Shown one piece after another: positions 1 to 8,393 of a stretch of DNA of 31,730 nt. Under the pieces are notes generated by a model, which saw nothing but the letters and a program-made list of their open reading frames with translations, ran no database searches and was not told the DNA's origin. Position numbers and translations under genes: made by a program. This DNA comes from Bacteroides sp. CAG:1076 (GTDB lineage Bacteria; Bacteroidota; Bacteroidia; Bacteroidales; Bacteroidaceae). The stretch lies in NCBI GenBank assembly GCA_000436795.1, contig HF993210.1:1-31730 (forward strand), read 5' to 3'. Within the stretch, counting starts at the first letter, position 1, and every line of letters starts with the position of its first letter.

Positions 1-1162
1 GCCAGAGCCGCTTAGGCTTGGCGAATTTTTAACGAACTATTGGACATTTAAACAAGACATTAATGTTTCCAGCACATTATCGCTCAATATACCTATTAAT
101 ATTACACATATCGATTTCACCGCAATGGGAGCAGGAAAAGGTCTTGTAGCTCCGGGACATTTGGTCATTGCAGATGATATAAAAATAAGCGGAACCAGTA
201 CGACAGCTGGAGGAAGTGCTATTCAAATGATAATGAATACAGAATTCAAAATTGATGGAATCCAACTGACTCAAGTTACAGCAAAAGTCGATCCTGAAAT
301 TAATGTATCTATCGATCCGATTGCAATAAATAACTTACCCGACTTCTTGAAAGATGAGCAGGTTAGAATAGATATGACTGATCCTAAGATATATCTGACA
401 GTTAGCAATACCTCACCTGTTGAAATTAATTTCAGTGGTGTCTTGAAATCGTACAAAAATGGTCAACTGATTGCATCTGTTCCCGTAGGTCAGGCACCCA
501 ATCTGATTACCATACCAGGTGATCAGCCCAACGATTACATTATCTGTCTGCACAGACTGAACGAGGATGTAGAAGGCGCTGACGCCTGCGTTACAGTTGA
601 AAACCTGAATGATTTAATAGAAACGATACCGGATGAAATCCGTATGGACAACATCGAGGCTAAAGCTGCCGATAAGAGATGTACCATTGTCTTAGGCAGT
701 ACATACAATGTCAAGACAGACTATGAAATAAATGCTCCTTTGCAATTCAACGAAGGTACAAACATTGTCTACAGTGACATTCTAAACGATTGGAATAAAG
801 ATATCAAAGACCTTTCTGTAAAGGAACTGGTCGTTTCGATGGAAGCAACCAATACCATCCCTCTGACAATGGATATGACTGTAAATGCAATAGACAAGGA
901 CGGAAAGGTATTGGATGAAATCTCTACAACAGTTTCAAGTAAAATAGCAGCAGGTACTGACAAGGGAGTAGTAACCCCACTTGAAATTACATTGAAAGCA
1001 ACAGATACCAATGTATTCAAGCAACTGGATGGACTCAGCTATGAAGTTGCAGCAACCTCATCTGCTGAAACAAGTGGAAAAATCCTGAATAAGAATCAAT
1101 ACCTTCGCTTGGACAAGATGGTTATAAAAGTAAAAGGCGGCGTTACCGTTGACATGAATTAA
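1..1162 (+). CDS. Secreted/surface-type protein of unknown function, 3' part only
   Basis: The reading frame is open from base 2 to the stop at 1160-1162, so the gene begins upstream of the window; the first in-window ATG (125) is almost certainly internal, because about 41 codons of similar composition precede it without a stop. The visible ~386 residues are rich in Asn, Thr, Ile, Val and Asp, with alternating hydrophobic/polar stretches typical of beta-sandwich extracellular proteins. No transmembrane segment, catalytic motif or recognised domain was seen. The N-terminus, where a signal peptide or lipobox would be, is missing. Bacteroidetes cell-surface lipoproteins often look like this, but that is inference. 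The gene is followed after 32 bp by a short signal-peptide ORF on the same strand. I do not recognise the family and assign no function. Confidence 0.8.
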   Translation, partial: PEPLRLGEFLTNYWTFKQDINVSSTLSLNIPINITHIDFTAMGAGKGLVAPGHLVIADDIKISGTSTTAGGSAIQMIMNTEFKIDGIQLTQVTAKVDPEINVSIDPIAINNLPDFLKDEQVRIDMTDPKIYLTVSNTSPVEINFSGVLKSYKNGQLIASVPVGQAPNLITIPGDQPNDYIICLHRLNEDVEGADACVTVENLNDLIETIPDEIRMDNIEAKAADKRCTIVLGSTYNVKTDYEINAPLQFNEGTNIVYSDILNDWNKDIKDLSVKELVVSMEATNTIPLTMDMTVNAIDKDGKVLDEISTTVSSKIAAGTDKGVVTPLEITLKATDTNVFKQLDGLSYEVAATSSAETSGKILNKNQYLRLDKMVIKVKGGVTVDMN

Positions 1163-1194
1163 TTAAACCTATAAAATAATAATTATTGAATTAT

Positions 1195-1368
1195 ATGAAA
1201 AAGAATAGCATATTTCACCTTTTTACAGCTATAATTTTTATATGCTTGGGTACAGCCGCTTCTGAACTATTGAAAAGTTTCCATACTCATTTTTTATTTT
1301 ACCTTTTTTTAAAGATATTCAAGACGAAACAGAAAGAACCTATGCACCCTCCTTATTATATATTATAA
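1195..1368 (+). pseudogene. Short ORF with signal peptide, possible truncated gene stump
   Basis: ATG at 1195 opens a 57-codon frame (an in-frame TTG lies at 1186). The first ~23 residues are a convincing Sec signal peptide: MKKN start, hydrophobic core FHLFTAIIFICLG, then a small-residue region TAAS. What follows is a short run rich in Phe, Leu and Lys ending at 1366-1368, too short and too irregular for a secreted protein. It lies 32 bp after the upstream gene on the same strand, and its stop abuts the asnS terminator on the opposite strand. The best reading is the surviving 5' end of a deleted or decayed exported protein; a genuine small secreted peptide is possible. Existence as an expressed gene is uncertain. 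Confidence 0.35.
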
Positions 1369-1370
1369 AA

Positions 1371-1401
1371 TAAAAAAGCGAATCCCCAGTTGGAGATTCG
1401 C
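1371..1401 (-). terminator. Rho-independent terminator of asnS
   Basis: Read on the minus strand, a stem GCGAATCTCC / GGGGATTCGC (about 10 bp, loop AACT) is followed directly by a run of T (plus-strand A tract 1372-1377). It sits 26 bp past the asnS stop, the expected place for the end of the purB-rluB-asnS transcript. Confidence 0.85.
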
Positions 1402-1426
1402 CTCAATATAGACAATAGGTATCGAT

Positions 1427-2830
1427 TTAGAATTCAGCATTACGCGGCGTACGCGGGAAAGGAATAACATCACGAATGTTTGCCATACCCGTAACGAACA
1501 GCAACAAACGTTCGAATCCCAGACCGAAGCCAGAATGAGGACATGAACCGTACTTACGTGTATCAAGATACCACCACATATCTTTCATCGGAATATTCAG
1601 TTCCTTGATACGAGCAAGCAATTTATCATAATCTGCTTCACGCTCAGAGCCACCGATAATTTCACCAATCTTCGGGAAGAGTACATCCATTGCACGAACA
1701 GTCTTACCATCTTCATTCTGTTTCATATAGAACGCCTTAATTTCCTTCGGATAATCGGTCAAGATTACAGGACGTTTAAAGTGTTCTTCCACCAGATAAC
1801 GTTCATGTTCAGAAGCCAAGTCTACCCCCCAATAAACAGGGAATTCAAACTTATGCCCTTTAGCAACGGCATCTTCCAAAATCTTGATACCTTCCGTATA
1901 GGGCAAACGTACAAACTCTTCTTTCAGAACTCCCTGCAGACGTTCGATCAATCCCTTATCGAACATATCGTTCAGGAATTTTACATCATCATAACAATTA
2001 TCGAGTGCCCACTGAACACAATACTTAATGAACTCTTCTGCCAAGTCCATATTATCATTGATATCATTGAAAGCGACTTCCGGTTCAATCATCCAAAACT
2101 CAGCTAAGTGGCGTGGAGTATTTGAATTTTCAGCACGGAATGTCGGTCCAAAAGTATAGATAGCTCCCAAAGCCGTAGCTGCCAATTCACCTTCCAACTG
2201 ACCTGATACAGTCAAACTGGTCTGTTTTCCAAAGAAATCGTTATCATAAATAATCGATCCATTCTCATCCTTCTTCAAATCATACAGATTCATGGTAGTA
2301 ACCTGAAACATCTGACCGGCTCCTTCACAGTCGGAAGCTGTGATAAGCGGTGTATGAAAATAGAAGAATCCACGTTCATGGAAGAACTTGTGAATGGCGA
2401 TAGCCATATTATGACGAATACGGAACACAGCTCCAAATGTATTCGTACGCGGACGCAAGTGAGCAATTTCACGTAAGAATTCCATAGAATGTCCCTTTTT
2501 CTGCAAAGGATATGTATTATCGCAAGTACCCAAAACCTCAATTTCACGAGCCTGGATTTCCGCTGCCTGTCCTGATCCTACTGATTCAACCAGTTCGCCA
2601 TTCACACTGATACATGCTCCGGTAGTAATCAACTTCAGCATTTCTTCGTCAAAGTTTGCCAAATCAACAACTACCTGCACATTATTTATAGTAGAACCAT
2701 CATTCAAGGCAATGAAGTTTACCTGTTTGCTACCACGGCGAGTACGCACCCACCCTTTCACATTGACCATTGTCCCGAAATCACGGCACTTCAAGAGGTC
2801 AACAATTTTTGTTCTACGAATTGTTTCCAT
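1427..2830 (-). CDS. asnS: Asparaginyl-tRNA synthetase
   Basis: Charges tRNA-Asn with asparagine in the cytoplasm using ATP. The 467-residue length matches the usual bacterial enzyme (about 466). The N-terminal ~110 residues are the OB-fold anticodon-binding domain ([21 protein letters not shown]). The class II catalytic core follows, with motif 2 around [21 protein letters not shown] and motif 3 near the C-terminus in [16 protein letters not shown], ending [11 protein letters not shown], as is typical of AsnRS. The ATG at 2830 starts the conserved [13 protein letters not shown]. It is the last gene of a minus-strand run, 20 bp after the pseudouridine synthase, and is followed by a strong terminator. 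Identification is secure. Confidence 0.97.
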   Translation of the reverse strand: METIRRTKIVDLLKCRDFGTMVNVKGWVRTRRGSKQVNFIALNDGSTINNVQVVVDLANFDEEMLKLITTGACISVNGELVESVGSGQAAEIQAREIEVLGTCDNTYPLQKKGHSMEFLREIAHLRPRTNTFGAVFRIRHNMAIAIHKFFHERGFFYFHTPLITASDCEGAGQMFQVTTMNLYDLKKDENGSIIYDNDFFGKQTSLTVSGQLEGELAATALGAIYTFGPTFRAENSNTPRHLAEFWMIEPEVAFNDINDNMDLAEEFIKYCVQWALDNCYDDVKFLNDMFDKGLIERLQGVLKEEFVRLPYTEGIKILEDAVAKGHKFEFPVYWGVDLASEHERYLVEEHFKRPVILTDYPKEIKAFYMKQNEDGKTVRAMDVLFPKIGEIIGGSEREADYDKLLARIKELNIPMKDMWWYLDTRKYGSCPHSGFGLGFERLLLFVTGMANIRDVIPFPRTPRNAEF

Positions 2831-2850
2831 GTTATTATTTCATTAACTAA

Positions 2851-4203
2851 TTATTCAAAAGATCCCATACGGAGCATGTTTACTTCCTGTTCAGTCAGAT
2901 AACGCCAGTCACCACGACGCAAACCTTTCTTAGTAAGTCCAGCGAAATATACACGATCCAGCTTGATTACACGATAACCCAACGATTCAAAAATACGACG
3001 GACAATACGATTCTTTCCTGAATGGATTTCAATGCCTACCTGCGACTTATCTGTATCCGAAGCATAGCTAACAGCATCTGCGTGGATTTCTCCATCATCC
3101 AACGTAATACCTGCAACTATCTGATCCAAATCTGCCTTAGTTACGTTTTTATCACAATAAACATGATAGATTTTCTTCTTCAGATACTTCGGATGAGTAA
3201 GTTTTGAAGCCAAATCACCATCGTTTGTCAAAAGCAATACACCTGTAGTATTACGGTCCAAACGTCCTACCGGATAAATACGCTCTTTACAAGCACCTTT
3301 TACAAAATCCATAACAGTCTTACGTTCCTGAGGATCATCAGAAGTCGTAACACAATCTTTGGGCTTATTCAGCAATACATATACCTTACGTTCAATATTA
3401 ACAGGCTGGTCATGGAACTTAATTTCGTCAGAACGTTTAACTTTAGTACCCAATTCAGTAACCACTACCCCATTTACCGAAACAACTCCGGCAGTAATAA
3501 ACTCATCAGCCTCACGACGTGAACAGATTCCTGCATTTGCCAAGAACTTGTTCAAACGAATCGGCTCATCCGGATCTGTCAATATATCCTTATATTCGAT
3601 TTGTTTCTTCATGCTATACTTAGCATTCGGATTATAATCGGCCGTACGAGGACGATAGCCACCACCTTGCTGACGATTGTAGCCACCCTGCCGACCGCCA
3701 TTATTGAAACGAGGACGTTGCGGACGATAGCCACCTTCACCTTGCTGACCACCGTTAAAACGCGGACGATACGGATGCTGTTCTCCGCCTTCTCCATTAT
3801 TATTGTTATAACGAGAATTATACGGACGATGAGGACGAGCATTATTATTAAAGTTTGGATTATACGAAGAACGTTCACCATTATTGTTATCGTACGACGG
3901 ACGACTACCATAAGAACGTTGCTGACGATAACCACCTTCGCCCTGCTGACCGCCGTTATTAAAACGCGGACGATACGGGCGCTGTTCTCCGCCTTCTCCA
4001 TTGTTATTATTATAACGAGAGTTGTAAGAACGCTGAGGACGTTCGCCTCCTTCATTATTCGGAGTAAAACGCGGACGACGTCCATAACTGTTACCTCCCT
4101 CATTACGGTTGTATCTGTTATAACCTTCTCTGTTGTAAGACTTGTAACCATCGCGGCCAGACTGAGTGTTTTCACTCTCCTGTCTGTTTTCTCTTTCTGC
4201 CAT
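2851..4203 (-). CDS. rluB: RluB/RsuA-family pseudouridine synthase with Gly/Asn/Arg-rich N-terminal extension
   Basis: Expected to isomerise a uridine in large-subunit rRNA to pseudouridine. Residues ~214-260 form an S4 RNA-binding domain (IRLNKFLANAGICSRREADE, then VSVNG). The catalytic domain follows, with the active-site Asp at about residue 316 in GRLDRNTTGVLLLTNDG. The first ~205 residues are unlike the catalytic part: low complexity, almost only G, N, R, Y, Q, P, S and E, with an imperfect ~33-residue repeat at residues 60-93 and 128-160. This resembles RGG-type RNA-binding disordered tails. E. coli RluB (about 291 residues) lacks such an extension. The gene lies 66 bp after purB and 20 bp before asnS on the same strand. 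The exact target base (RluB rather than RluE/F or RsuA) is inferred from family resemblance only. Confidence 0.9.
   Translation of the reverse strand: MAERENRQESENTQSGRDGYKSYNREGYNRYNRNEGGNSYGRRPRFTPNNEGGERPQRSYNSRYNNNNGEGGEQRPYRPRFNNGGQQGEGGYRQQRSYGSRPSYDNNNGERSSYNPNFNNNARPHRPYNSRYNNNNGEGGEQHPYRPRFNGGQQGEGGYRPQRPRFNNGGRQGGYNRQQGGGYRPRTADYNPNAKYSMKKQIEYKDILTDPDEPIRLNKFLANAGICSRREADEFITAGVVSVNGVVVTELGTKVKRSDEIKFHDQPVNIERKVYVLLNKPKDCVTTSDDPQERKTVMDFVKGACKERIYPVGRLDRNTTGVLLLTNDGDLASKLTHPKYLKKKIYHVYCDKNVTKADLDQIVAGITLDDGEIHADAVSYASDTDKSQVGIEIHSGKNRIVRRIFESLGYRVIKLDRVYFAGLTKKGLRRGDWRYLTEQEVNMLRMGSFE
3724..4026 (-). repeat. In-frame duplicated segment in the rluB N-terminal extension
   Basis: Two copies of an approximately 100-bp unit (about 3925-4026 and 3724-3822) encode nearly identical ~33-residue blocks beginning YNSRYNNNNGEGGEQ and ending GGQQGEGGYR. 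They are separated by about 34 related residues. Synonymous differences between the copies (Asn and Gly codons) show that the duplication is not brand new. Such tracts are prone to slip and change length between strains. Confidence 0.85.
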
Positions 4204-4269
4204 AATTGTTGTTTTCTATTTATAGATTAATAATTACACCCTTCTCGGGCTAAACTTTTTTTATAGATT

Positions 4270-5619
4270 TTACATTCCAGTATAATTGTGCGGAGTTATC
4301 GCGCGCAATTCCTTCTTAATATCTTCACTGACATTCAGTGTCTCAATAAAGTCTTTAATAGATGCCTCATTGATAGCTTGATTAGTACGAGTCAATGCTT
4401 TCAATGCTTCATATGGATGCGGATATGCCTCACGGCGAAGAATAGTCTGAATTGCCTCAGCCACTACACTCCAACAATTATCCAGATCCTCATAAATCTT
4501 ATGTTCATTCAACAGCAATTTACCAAGTCCTTTCAATGAACTCTGGATTGCAATGATTGTATGTCCGAACGGAACACCGATATTACGCAAAACCGTAGAG
4601 TCGGTCAGGTCACGCTGCAAACGCGATACAGGAAGTTTCGATGATAAATGTTCCAATACAGCATTTGCCATACCCAGATTACCTTCCGCATTTTCAAAGT
4701 CGATAGGATTCACCTTATGAGGCATTGCGCTCGAACCAACTTCACCAGCTTTGATTTTCTGCTTGAAGTATTCCATAGAGATATACTGCCAGAAATCACG
4801 GTTCATATCAATCATAATCGTATTGATACGCTTCATGGCATCGAATATGGCACCAAGATTATCATAATTGGAAATCTGAGTAGTATATTCTTCACGTTCC
4901 AGTCCAAGCTTCTCGGCAACAAACTTATTACCAAAAGCCTTCCAGTCAAACTCCGGATATGCTACATGATGAGCATTATAATTACCTGTAGCGCCACCGA
5001 ATTTTGCAGTAATAGGACATGCTTTCAGAACAGCCAACTGGCGATTCAGACGATATGCAAAGACCATAATTTCCTTTCCCAGACGAGTCGGAGAAGCTGG
5101 CTGACCATGTGTTTTTGCCAGCATCGGAATATCTTTCCATTCTTCTGCATACGTTGTCAACTGATCTATCAGTTTCTGAATCTGCGGATAATATACATCA
5201 TTCAACGCATCCTTGATAGACAAAGGCACAGAAGTATTATTGATATCCTGTGAAGTCAGGCCAAAATGAATAAATTCTTTATAATGTTCCAGTCCTCCCA
5301 GTTTATCAAACTGTTCCTTGATGAAATACTCAACAGCCTTTACATCATGGTTTGTAACACTTTCAATTTCCTTGATGCGCTGAGCGTCTGTTTCCGAGAA
5401 GTTACGGTAAATATCACGCAGTGATTCAAAACGCGCCGAATCGAAACTTTTCAGCTGCGGCAACGGCAATTCACACAAAGTGATAAAATATTCAATTTCA
5501 ACCCGCACACGATATTTCATCAGTGCAAACTCTGAAAAATAAGCAGCCAGAGCACCGGCTTTGCTTCTGTATCGACCGTCAATAGGTGATATAGCTGTGA
5601 GTAAATCAAGCTCCATCAT
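4270..5619 (-). CDS. purB: Adenylosuccinate lyase
   Basis: Acts twice in purine synthesis: it splits SAICAR to AICAR plus fumarate, and adenylosuccinate to AMP plus fumarate. It is cytoplasmic and homotetrameric in the family. The 449-residue length fits the E. coli-type enzyme (456). Visible motifs: SPIDGRY near the N-terminus, NHDVKAVEYF at about 90-99, TSQD at 122-125, KTHGQPASP at 169-177 carrying the catalytic His, and the fumarate-lyase signature GSSAMPHKVNPIDFEN at ~295-310. Two adjacent ATGs (5619 and 5616) are possible starts; the second gives the more usual MELDLLTAISPIDGRY. Upstream lie a consensus -7 element and a 14-bp palindrome, and purB is the likely first gene of the purB-rluB-asnS unit. 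Confidence 0.97.
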   Translation of the reverse strand: MMELDLLTAISPIDGRYRSKAGALAAYFSEFALMKYRVRVEIEYFITLCELPLPQLKSFDSARFESLRDIYRNFSETDAQRIKEIESVTNHDVKAVEYFIKEQFDKLGGLEHYKEFIHFGLTSQDINNTSVPLSIKDALNDVYYPQIQKLIDQLTTYAEEWKDIPMLAKTHGQPASPTRLGKEIMVFAYRLNRQLAVLKACPITAKFGGATGNYNAHHVAYPEFDWKAFGNKFVAEKLGLEREEYTTQISNYDNLGAIFDAMKRINTIMIDMNRDFWQYISMEYFKQKIKAGEVGSSAMPHKVNPIDFENAEGNLGMANAVLEHLSSKLPVSRLQRDLTDSTVLRNIGVPFGHTIIAIQSSLKGLGKLLLNEHKIYEDLDNCWSVVAEAIQTILRREAYPHPYEALKALTRTNQAINEASIKDFIETLNVSEDIKKELRAITPHNYTGM

Positions 5620-5645
5620 GTTTTACAAATACTTTTTGAGTCTAT

Positions 5646-5675
5646 ATAATGATCATTATTGAGAGTGCAAAGGTA
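5646..5675 (-). promoter_or_regulatory. purB promoter -7 element with adjacent 14-bp palindrome (candidate operator)
   Basis: On the minus strand TACCTTTG (plus 5668-5675) is a perfect match to the Bacteroidetes -7 consensus TAnnTTTG; no good -33 TTTG was found. A perfect palindrome ATAATGATCATTAT (5646-5659) lies immediately downstream, about where transcription should begin and well ahead of the start codon (5619). Its position would suit a repressor site; the binding protein is unknown. Confidence 0.55.
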
Positions 5676-5823
5676 ATGTTTTTTCCCGAGTTGAGGGGAG
5701 TAACACAGAAAACTTTAGTATTTATTTTACAATTATTTCCTATTGAAAGCCAGCAATAATGCAAAAGTTACCGAACAATGTTATATCTTGCTAATAACCG
5801 GAACAATGAAACGCAAAATAATG

Positions 5824-5831
5824 TAATTTTG
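5824..5831 (+). promoter_or_regulatory. -7 element for the DUF4250 gene
   Basis: TAATTTTG followed by C matches TAnnTTTG and lies 28 bp before the ATG at 5860. No clear -33 TTTG is seen at 19-21 bp spacing, so the promoter is supported by the -7 element and its position only. Confidence 0.5.
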
Positions 5832-5859
5832 CACCCGCAAATAAAAAAGGAATAAACAT

Positions 5860-6036
5860 ATGGAATTACCTAAAGACCCGATGATGCTGTTTAGCTTCAT
5901 CAACATGAAATTGCGTGATTTCTATCCTTCACTGGATGCACTTTGCCAAGACATGCAGGTCAACAAAGAAGAAATCGTAAACAAACTGAAAGCGGTAGGA
6001 TTTGAATATAATCCTGAACAAAACAAATTCTGGTGA
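5860..6036 (+). CDS. DUF4250 family small protein (58 aa)
   Basis: A 58-codon gene starting MELPKDPMMLFSFINMKLRD and ending YNPEQNKFW. The pattern (LPKDP, then a Phe/Ser/Asn block, KLRD, a central LCQDM helix and a C-terminal GFEYNPEQNKF) is that of the DUF4250 family of tiny cytoplasmic proteins, which are about 55-65 residues long. No function is established that I know of. The middle looks like a small helix-turn-helix-like bundle, but I would not call it DNA-binding. It stands alone, divergent from purB, with its own -7 element, and its stop codon lies inside the stem of the downstream hairpin. Confidence 0.88.
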   Translation: MELPKDPMMLFSFINMKLRDFYPSLDALCQDMQVNKEEIVNKLKAVGFEYNPEQNKFW

Positions 6037-6069
6037 TCATTCATAAAGAATATCACCAGAATTTGTTTT
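6020..6069 (+). terminator. Strong hairpin terminator overlapping the end of the DUF4250 gene
   Basis: Arms 6020-6037 and 6052-6069 are a perfect 18-bp inverted repeat (AAAACAAATTCTGGTGAT and its complement) around a 14-base loop. The left arm starts with A4 and the right arm ends with T4, so it can work in both directions and may also end the envC operon arriving from the right. The last codons and TGA stop of the small gene are part of the left arm. Confidence 0.85.
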
Positions 6070-6249
6070 ATTAGCCTCAGCATATATAGCCAAACTGCCG
6101 AAGCAATCAAAACAGATACTCCGATCACATACCTTCTACAAAAAGATATATAATCTCTCAATAGTCTATTACAATATTACCTCATACAGATCGATAAACG
6201 ACCAAGAAGGCATTCATCTGGAAAAGAACTATTTCCGACAATCAAAGGA
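6070..6249. other. Non-coding gap between the DUF4250 terminator and envC
   Basis: No convincing gene. On the minus strand a TTG-started frame at 6161 encodes a single hydrophobic stretch (YVIGVSVLIASAVWLYML), but it runs through the terminator hairpin and into the antisense of the DUF4250 gene and has no promoter-like sequence. I treat it as chance. Confidence 0.5.
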
Positions 6250-7560
6250 TCAACGATGTAACCAAAGTTCCGGATTCAGTTTTTCCGTTTCCCTACGAAG
6301 CTGAAAGTGAAGTACTGTATTACCATCCTTATCTGTATTGACCTGACCAATGATATCGCGTGCTTTCAGCACACTGCCTTTTTTTACCAACACCGACGAC
6401 AAGTTACAATACACTGAAATATAGCTACCATGACGGACAAGAACATTCGACAATCCATTATATTGGAATATAGCCGAAACTTCTCCATCGAATATGGCAC
6501 GAGCCTGCGCACCATCTTTACCCTTTATATCGATACCCTTATTATCCAAACGTACATTCCGTAAACCTTTCACCTGATACTGTCCAAAGTGTCCCACTAT
6601 CACATAAGGTCCAGTAATCGGAATTGGAAGTCGTCCTTTATTTTGCGAAAAGACACTGGACAAGCGACGGTCTTCTGAATCAACCTTATACTCTTCCACC
6701 TTCGAAGGTGCAGTTTTTGTCGTAGTACTCTTTTTGCTTTCTCCGGCAGCGACCGTCTTTTCTTTAGCCAATTCAGCTTTTCTCTTAGCCTCTGCCTTAC
6801 GACGAGCTTCCTCTTCTGCACGCTTCCGTGCTTTTTCTATTTCTATTTCAATCAGACGATCAATCTGCGCATTCAAGCGATCGGCAGAACGACGTTTCTT
6901 CGAAATTTCAGACTGAATACTTCGTTGTTTCTTTTGCAAAGATGTAAGCAATGTCTTACGGTCCTTTTCCTGTTCTTCGAGCTTCATTCTTTCAGCTTCT
7001 CCCTGCTTCAACAATTCTTCCTTTGCTTTTCTGCTGGCCAGTAATGTCTGCTGCTTCTCGGTAACCTGTTTTTGCTTGCGTTCTACTTGGATTCCCTGCA
7101 AGCGCTGATAATCGGCATACTCACGAACATACCGTAACCGCCGGTACATCTGACTCAGGTTATCTGCCGAAAAAATAAACATCAGTTTTTCCTGTATGGA
7201 CTTATTGCGATACATATACTTCACCGACTGTTCATACTTTTTCTTTTTATCAGTCAGCTCCCGCTGTAAAGACCGTAACTCTACCTGCAAACGGTCAACT
7301 TCCGTCTGTATAACCTTTACATCGTTTTCAATTGTTTCAATATACTTTTTGCGTTCATTAATCTGTCCCGAAAGTAAAGCCAAGTTATCCAACTGACTTT
7401 TTACATCCTTTTTGGTCGATTGCAGCAACGTTTCGGATGCAGAAATCTGTTTTTGCAACTCAGCATGCTGCTTCTCCAGTTCCCGAATCTTACGAGTACT
7501 CTGTGCAAATCCTTGCACACAGAACAGACAGATCAATAATACACCAAGTAATTGTTTCAT
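6250..7560 (-). CDS. EnvC-like murein hydrolase activator (coiled coil plus degenerate LytM/M23 domain)
   Basis: A 436-residue exported protein. The signal peptide is MKQLLGVLLICLFCVQGFAQ. Residues ~22-255 are a long coiled coil rich in K, E, Q and R, followed by an Ala/Lys/Glu-rich linker. The C-terminal ~120 residues are a LytM (peptidase M23) fold. Its zinc site looks incomplete: the usual HxGxD is NKGID, the usual YxHL is YCNL, and the usual HLHFEL-type end is VLHFQL, so only the Asp and the last His are in place. This is the EnvC/NlpD situation, where the protein activates amidases that cut septal peptidoglycan instead of cutting itself; that role is inferred. It is last in the dut-TPR-DUF4292-envC run and overlaps the preceding gene by 4 bp. 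Confidence 0.88.
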   Translation of the reverse strand: MKQLLGVLLICLFCVQGFAQSTRKIRELEKQHAELQKQISASETLLQSTKKDVKSQLDNLALLSGQINERKKYIETIENDVKVIQTEVDRLQVELRSLQRELTDKKKKYEQSVKYMYRNKSIQEKLMFIFSADNLSQMYRRLRYVREYADYQRLQGIQVERKQKQVTEKQQTLLASRKAKEELLKQGEAERMKLEEQEKDRKTLLTSLQKKQRSIQSEISKKRRSADRLNAQIDRLIEIEIEKARKRAEEEARRKAEAKRKAELAKEKTVAAGESKKSTTTKTAPSKVEEYKVDSEDRRLSSVFSQNKGRLPIPITGPYVIVGHFGQYQVKGLRNVRLDNKGIDIKGKDGAQARAIFDGEVSAIFQYNGLSNVLVRHGSYISVYCNLSSVLVKKGSVLKARDIIGQVNTDKDGNTVLHFQLRRETEKLNPELWLHR

Positions 7561-8393
7561 TGTTTCAACAAAGTCTTTAGCAATTCTTGTAATTCAATTT
7601 GCTGATAACGAGACGACAATTGTGTCCGTCCCTCCCAATCACCCCCAACCGACAGGCGAGAAAATTTCATGTCGAGCGTAAGAGCCTTACCCGTCCCTTC
7701 TACAGAAAGCAACATATGACTTGGAAACAAACGATTGTCCAATGTCGTAAAATCATCATATTTCCAGTTAAGTGCGTAAGGAGTATTTAAAACTCCAATA
7801 TGACTTTCCTCCAACAGGCCACGATCGGCAGATGTACGGAAACGATAAGACAATCCCTTAGCAGGTTTTGCCTCCAGCAAAGCATATTCACCTTCCAATG
7901 AAATATGGAAAGACTTAGCATCAGTAACATCCAGTTGCGCTTTTCCCGGAAGGAATAGTTCATTCAAAAATAAAGACTGTAGGATATTAAAGCTCAACTC
8001 TGTATTTGCCAAACGGCTAAGCTCCTCGAATGATACCTTAACATATCGTTTATTTAAACGGTCGACAGCCAGCAATCCGTCGGGAGTAATCTCCAGACGA
8101 GCCACTTCAATTCCCAGCAACGGGGCCACATACAACTGTATAGACTCACCTCTTTTCAAACGAAGTGTAGCACTTATTTTTGCATTCTTCTGTCCTTCCA
8201 TGTTCAGATTCAGTGCAACTTTTCCGCTCACAGCCTTCCATGAAGGCGAGAGTTCTATAACTTTCTCCATATATGCCTCCCCTGTCAGTCCTCCAACCAT
8301 AGGAGCCTTTTCAATCTTCCGGGTAGACGAACACGAAGCCACCAAAACAAGAGCTATCAGCACATACAGATATCGTATTAACAATCTTATCAT
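7557..8393 (-). CDS. DUF4292 lipoprotein
   Basis: A 278-residue probable outer-membrane or periplasmic lipoprotein. A hydrophobic N-terminus runs to the lipobox LVAS-C with Cys21, then SSTRK. The body (LSPSWKAVSGKVALNLNMEG, LRLKRGESIQLYVAPLLGIEVARLEITPDG, DRLNKRYVKVSFEEL) is the DUF4292 pattern, whose beta-rich fold is related to LolB/LppX-type lipid-handling proteins. By that relation it could carry or receive lipid or lipoprotein in the periplasm, but this is inference. It overlaps the upstream TPR gene and the downstream envC-like gene by 4 bp each, so the three are almost surely made together. Confidence 0.85.
   Translation of the reverse strand: MIRLLIRYLYVLIALVLVASCSSTRKIEKAPMVGGLTGEAYMEKVIELSPSWKAVSGKVALNLNMEGQKNAKISATLRLKRGESIQLYVAPLLGIEVARLEITPDGLLAVDRLNKRYVKVSFEELSRLANTELSFNILQSLFLNELFLPGKAQLDVTDAKSFHISLEGEYALLEAKPAKGLSYRFRTSADRGLLEESHIGVLNTPYALNWKYDDFTTLDNRLFPSHMLLSVEGTGKALTLDMKFSRLSVGGDWEGRTQLSSRYQQIELQELLKTLLKQ

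Noticed and set aside
3609..4175. Minus-strand frame of 188 codons overlapping rluB
   Set aside because: It is a shifted frame of the same low-complexity tract, with no independent domain or start signal.
3601..4230. Long plus-strand open frame of 209 codons, Thr/Ile/Arg-rich
   Set aside because: It is the antisense of the repetitive N-terminus of the pseudouridine synthase; skewed codon composition of the Asn/Gly/Arg tract removes stops on the other strand.
5922..6161. Minus-strand hydrophobic frame after envC
   Set aside because: It has a single membrane-like stretch but runs through the terminator hairpin and antisense to the DUF4250 gene, without a promoter.
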